From NCBI GenBank assembly GCA_030606765.1, contig JAUWFX010000079.1:1-8088 (forward strand): DNA of 8,088 nucleotides, in the 5' to 3' direction. Below, in pieces: positions 5,140 through 8,088 of this stretch. The stretch comes from Dehalococcoidia bacterium. GTDB taxonomy: Bacteria; Chloroflexota; Dehalococcoidia; GIF9; AB-539-J10. A program made the position numbers and the translations under genes. Every line of letters begins with the position of its first letter. Positions within the stretch are counted from its first letter, which is position 1. The notes beneath the pieces are model-generated. The model made no database searches. It was not told the DNA's origin and saw only the letters and a program-made list of their open reading frames with translations.

Positions 5140-7626
5140 ATGAACAAGTTACTGACTTTGATTATAGCTGTACTTTTGACCATAGCACTCGTCGGAGGAG
5201 GAGTAGTAGTAGCAGAGTCTACTAGTGCAACTTCTGAGATTGAGAAGACTGTTTTTGGGCCGGAGACGTATTTGCGAACTAAAGGGGTAGACAATGTGTA
5301 TGTCGACGAGTTCTCCGTAAGAGGTGACTACGACGGCACTGTCACCATGGGCAAGCTTATCGTGATCAACGGTGATGGGGGACCTAAAAGCACCCAAGTT
5401 ACGGACGCTACCGTACAGCTCAACGGAAACGAAGTCTTGGGATCCAAGGACTTCAAGCATAAGTTTGATACGATTGAGATACCGGTGAAGCTGAAGCAGG
5501 ATAATGAGATTGTAGTGGTGGTCAGTGGCAAACCGGGAGGTTATCTCACCATTCAGATTGACTATGAAACAGGCCCGACCGGTCCGATCTGGTCAGGCCC
5601 CCACCAATATCCATTTGTTCCTAGGACTGAGCAATCCGGTCTAGGACAACCACTTGTTGATAATCACGAAACGGGTATACCCATTTACGAAGTAGATGAG
5701 ACTGGAACGAAAACAGCAGTGATGATGGGATATTCTCAAGATGGCAGTATACCCACTAGGGTGGACTATTTCTATCGATCAACGGCTGGAGGATTCTTAC
5801 CTCTGGATGATCCTGCAGACCGTCCGGAAGATTTGGCCCAGACTACAACTACTGAAGGTCTCACTGTCGACTATATTGTCCGTCTGGAGAGAGGAACTAT
5901 CAACCGGTTTATCTACGCTCTCGCTATGCTGGCACCTTCTGATGACCTAGAATCTCCCTGGGATATTTGGAATACGTCGGCGTGGAATGGCAGATTGCTT
6001 TACAAGTTTAGCGGCGGTGTGGGCATAGGACACTCTCAGGGAACATTGGGCGTCGGGTCTGCTCTGGACAACTATGCACTTTCAATGGGATATGCTGTGG
6101 CGTACTCAACAGGGACCAGGACCGGTGTCCATTATAATCTTGTGCTGGGCGGGGAAACGGCTGTGATGGTCAAAGACCATTTTGTTAGTAGATATGGAGA
6201 ACCAGAGTACACCATCAGTGTAGGAGGCTCAGGAGGGGGCATTCAGCAATATGTCTATGCTCAGAATCATCCCGGTCTACTAGATGGGATCATCCCGCAA
6301 GCATGTTACCCAGATATGCATACACAAACGATCCCAGTTGGAGATGGCATGCTCTTGGAGCATTATTTCGACGTTGTTGCTCCGGGGCAGGGGGATTATA
6401 CATTCGGTGGCTTCGACCTTTCAGGGTGGCCATTTATTTTTCCTCCTCCTTGGACGGGCTCCGTATTACCCAGGACATGGATCGAGGGGGCGAGCTCATC
6501 CGATACGGTGCCTCACCCTATCTATTATCCATTAACCGGAATCCTGGGAAGCACCGAGATGGTCAATGGGTGGCTTGGACTGACGCCGATGTGCCTGAAC
6601 CCGTTATGGCACACGGTCGCGGGTGTTGATCTTATACATCCTCCAGAACTGGTGGAGAATACCAAATGGACCCACTTTGAAGATTTAGTAAATATCTTTG
6701 GTGTGGACGAAGATGGCTATGCACGAACGACCTGGGACAACGTGGGTGTGCAGTACGGCTTACAGGCACTTAAAGATGGCCACATTACCGTAGAGCAGTT
6801 CTTGGATATCAACGCAAGAATCGGCGGCTGGAAAGCACCCATTGACATGGTGCAGGAAGGCTATCCTTTCTTCGGGCCACTTGACCCGTTTAATTTCGAT
6901 CCTTGGAGTATTCGTAATGCTAATAGAGCTCTGAATGCATATGGGGTTGCCCCAAGAACGGAAGCCGATATCGGTGCGATAGAGGCGGCATTTGAGTCAG
7001 GCATTATCTTTCTCGGCGAACTCGACGACGTCCCCATCATCGATATGCGTGTCTACATGGATCCTTGGTTAGATATGCACAATGCACGGCAGTCTTTTTC
7101 CGCTCGGCAACGGATAATCGATGCCCAAGGCCACGCCGACAACCAGCTTATCTGGGTTACCCATCGTTTTGCTCCTCCGAGGGACGTGGTAGGGGAGGCC
7201 TTCGAGCTTCTCGATGAGTGGATAACTAACATACAGGCCAATCCTGAACTGGGTGTCGTCGGCAATAAGCCGGAGTCTGCTACAGATATGGCTATTTTTG
7301 CTGATGGAAGCGAGGCTAGTGGACCTGATGTGTGGGACGGCATTCTGGATGACGATCCACCTGGTCCCGGGACCACGGCTTTCCCACCGTTCTCTTCACC
7401 TCGTATGGTGGCTGGCGGGGACTTTAAGGGAGATATATTCAAGACCTATCTCATATCGGTGGAAGAGGCGATAGCAAGAGGCTTCTATGATCCTATTGTC
7501 CTCACCGAGGCACAGATAGAGCGGCTGAACGAGATCTTTCCGGATGGAGTCGCTGACTACAGTCAGGGATGCCAAGGTCGCCCTGAAGGGCTGACTAGGG
7601 ACGATGTGATAAAAACTCTGGATTAG
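5140..7626 (+). CDS. Secreted DUF6351-family alpha/beta hydrolase with N-terminal beta domain
   Basis: The 828-residue protein begins with a Sec signal peptide: Lys3, a hydrophobic core over residues 4-24, and a probable cut after VVVA (residue 25). Residues about 30-145 form a beta-rich domain with TVQLNGNEV and SGKPGGYLTIQI, similar to small beta-sandwich modules in secreted bacterial proteins. The rest matches the DUF6351 pattern as I recall it: WSGPHQYPFVPRTE, LERGTINRFIYAL, WNGRLLYKFSGGVGIGHSQG, the nucleophile elbow GGSGG (Ser364) followed by IQQYVYAQNHPGLLDGIIP, then IDMRVYMDP with D635 and DMH (H647) as acid/base candidates, HADNQLIW, and a C-terminal IFPDGVADYS. It likely hydrolyses an ester or similar bond outside the cytoplasm; the substrate is unknown. 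ATG 5140 is supported by AAGGAGGT at 5123-5130, nine bases upstream. Its own promoter candidate (4732) and a following hairpin (7654) suggest a single-gene transcript. A tannase-like or polyester-oligomer hydrolase role is an alternative guess. Confidence 0.85.
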   Translation: MNKLLTLIIAVLLTIALVGGGVVVAESTSATSEIEKTVFGPETYLRTKGVDNVYVDEFSVRGDYDGTVTMGKLIVINGDGGPKSTQVTDATVQLNGNEVLGSKDFKHKFDTIEIPVKLKQDNEIVVVVSGKPGGYLTIQIDYETGPTGPIWSGPHQYPFVPRTEQSGLGQPLVDNHETGIPIYEVDETGTKTAVMMGYSQDGSIPTRVDYFYRSTAGGFLPLDDPADRPEDLAQTTTTEGLTVDYIVRLERGTINRFIYALAMLAPSDDLESPWDIWNTSAWNGRLLYKFSGGVGIGHSQGTLGVGSALDNYALSMGYAVAYSTGTRTGVHYNLVLGGETAVMVKDHFVSRYGEPEYTISVGGSGGGIQQYVYAQNHPGLLDGIIPQACYPDMHTQTIPVGDGMLLEHYFDVVAPGQGDYTFGGFDLSGWPFIFPPPWTGSVLPRTWIEGASSSDTVPHPIYYPLTGILGSTEMVNGWLGLTPMCLNPLWHTVAGVDLIHPPELVENTKWTHFEDLVNIFGVDEDGYARTTWDNVGVQYGLQALKDGHITVEQFLDINARIGGWKAPIDMVQEGYPFFGPLDPFNFDPWSIRNANRALNAYGVAPRTEADIGAIEAAFESGIIFLGELDDVPIIDMRVYMDPWLDMHNARQSFSARQRIIDAQGHADNQLIWVTHRFAPPRDVVGEAFELLDEWITNIQANPELGVVGNKPESATDMAIFADGSEASGPDVWDGILDDDPPGPGTTAFPPFSSPRMVAGGDFKGDIFKTYLISVEEAIARGFYDPIVLTEAQIERLNEIFPDGVADYSQGCQGRPEGLTRDDVIKTLD

Positions 7627-7653
7627 AAGAATATCACATCTGCAAGCGATTAC

Positions 7654-7692
7654 TTCGGGCCAAGGGGCTACAACCGTGCTCCTTGGCCCGAA
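7654..7692 (+). terminator. Strong hairpin after the DUF6351 gene
   Basis: TTCGGGCCAAGG (7654-7665) pairs perfectly with CCTTGGCCCGAA (7681-7692). Three further pairs (one G-U) can extend the stem inward, leaving a 9-nt loop. It begins 27 nt after the stop codon. No T run follows on either strand, so it may be a U-tract-less terminator or an mRNA 3'-end stabiliser rather than a classical intrinsic terminator. Confidence 0.6.
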
Positions 7693-7800
7693 CCACTAAC
7701 ACGTCTATCAAGAGTCCTCTGTGCTGATATTTGCCCGCTACTTCATGTATAACGCTGCCAACTTACGATCAACTTGATAGCCAGCCTTGACCGAGCCAGC

Positions 7801-7829
7801 TTGTCCCCTTTCTTGAGGCGGATTATAAT
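7801..7829 (+). promoter_or_regulatory. Promoter of the gene at 7970
   Basis: TTGTCC (7801-7806, 4/6 match) and a perfect TATAAT (7824-7829) are separated by an ideal 17 nt. A start near 7836 would give a leader of about 135 nt that includes the structured element at 7905-7963. This promoter lies outside the repeated cassette, so the upstream copy lacks it. Confidence 0.6.
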
Positions 7830-7836
7830 CATCCTC
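7815..7836. promoter_or_regulatory. Operator-like palindrome over the -10 box
   Basis: A 22-bp near-palindrome reads GAGG-cg-GATTATAATC-at-CCTC: the central 10 bp are perfectly palindromic and both outer 4-bp arms match, with two mismatched position pairs. It covers the TATAAT box, the classical position for a dimeric repressor to block RNA polymerase. No regulator gene is in the window. Confidence 0.4.
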
Positions 7837-7900
7837 GGTTTAGTTCGGCTCGTGGAGGTTGTGATTTCGCAGTCATCTGTCCTGCTAAGGACGAAGGATA

Positions 7901-8022
7901 TGTTAAGATGGGCGAAGTGGACCTCCCACTGCGGCCTGATTCCAGCGACATCTTGCTCGAGGAATGAGCATGTCTCTAACAGGATTCATCAAGGATGTAC
8001 TGAGGAAGCCTGAATCAATCCC
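7901..8022 (+). repeat. Downstream copy of the 122-bp direct repeat
   Basis: This is the partner of 4111-4232, with 12 differences in 122 positions. Here the repeat leads into an uninterrupted reading frame and sits behind a plausible promoter, so this is probably the functional, parental copy. Confidence 0.9.
7905..7963 (+). ncRNA. Candidate structured leader RNA with anti-Shine-Dalgarno loop
   Basis: AAGATG (7905-7910) pairs with CATCTT (7949-7954). Within it AGTGG (7916-7920) and CCACT (7926-7930) form a perfect hairpin with loop ACCTC. CCTC in the loop is complementary to GAGG (7959-7962) in the Shine-Dalgarno site, and the element ends directly at that site. Helices and loop are kept in the second copy at 4115-4173. 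It may tune translation of the gene at 7970; I do not recognise a known riboswitch class. Confidence 0.4.
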
Positions 8023-8088
8023 AACCCCTGGTGCCATATTCTACAATGCGACAGTGGCAAAAGTTCTTCGAAAGCCTGAAACAAAGAT
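7970..8088 (+). CDS. Start of an unrecognised gene, possibly a class I methyltransferase (partial)
   Basis: Only the first 39 complete codons are present; the gene runs off the window. The product begins MSLTGFIKDVLRKPES, continues IPTPGAIFYNATVAK, and repeats the motif VLRKPE at residues 10-15 and 32-37. The IPTPGAIFYN stretch faintly resembles the N-terminal region that precedes the SAM-binding fold in some class I methyltransferases, but no catalytic or SAM motif is in view, so the function is a guess. ATG 7970 is preferred over the in-frame ATG 7964, because GAGGA at 7959-7963 is 6 nt from the former and directly abuts the latter. A 5' fragment of a paralogue lies at 4180-4232. Confidence 0.6.
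   Translation, partial: MSLTGFIKDVLRKPESIPTPGAIFYNATVAKVLRKPETK

Noticed and set aside
7053..7442. A 129-codon minus-strand frame inside the hydrolase gene
   Set aside because: It is an antisense shadow of a well-supported coding region, with no ribosome site or family resemblance.
4111..8022. A composite transposon bounded by the direct repeats
   Set aside because: No transposase or terminal inverted repeats are present, and the repeats contain a gene start rather than insertion-sequence ends; a gene-start duplication fits better.

Overview
The window is about 8.1 kb of bacterial DNA with four protein-coding units and an unusually long non-coding stretch. No rRNA, tRNA, CRISPR array or complete transposon is visible. 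The first gene is a MetF-type methylenetetrahydrofolate reductase with sequence traits of the acetogen/Chloroflexota-like group (an N-terminal SEIGPPKGTN-type motif). The large secreted hydrolase also fits an environmental bacterium. I would guess an anaerobic or sediment lineage such as Chloroflexota, but the window does not prove a taxon.

Layout: (1) 20-910, plus strand, metF with a strong Shine-Dalgarno sequence. (2) 928-951, a hairpin with a T tract on the minus strand, placed between two convergent genes. (3) 1040-3793, minus strand, a 917-residue protein joining an N-terminal HD phosphohydrolase-like domain to an Hsp90-type GHKL ATPase. This gene is visibly more AT-rich than its neighbours and looks like an acquired accessory gene, plausibly of a biological-conflict (defence) type. 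(4) 3794-5139, about 1.35 kb without a convincing gene. It holds the HD-Hsp90 promoter and leader hairpin, a 122-bp cassette that is the truncated copy of a downstream gene start, a roughly 500-nt GC-richer stretch with several helices that may be a structured RNA (possibly a group II intron 5' remnant), a good sigma-70-like promoter and a 370-nt leader. (5) 5140-7626, plus strand, a secreted 828-residue DUF6351-type alpha/beta hydrolase with a GGSGG nucleophile elbow. (6) 7654-7692, a strong hairpin after it. (7) 7801-8088, a promoter with a palindrome over its -10 box, a structured leader, and the first 39 complete codons of a gene that runs off the window.

The most unusual structure is the pair of direct repeats at 4111-4232 and 7901-8022 (110 of 122 positions identical by hand count). 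Each contains the same leader RNA, Shine-Dalgarno site and first codons. The downstream copy continues into an open gene; the upstream copy breaks off after 18 codons, exactly where the structured non-coding stretch begins. In both copies the leader can fold into an outer AAGATG/CATCTT helix with an inner hairpin whose loop, ACCTC, is complementary to the Shine-Dalgarno GAGG. This makes it a candidate duplicated translational control element.

The genes do not form one operon. MetF is one-carbon housekeeping metabolism, HD-Hsp90 is a lone minus-strand accessory gene, and the hydrolase and the partial last gene each have their own promoter candidate. All motif comparisons here were made by eye, with no database searches.
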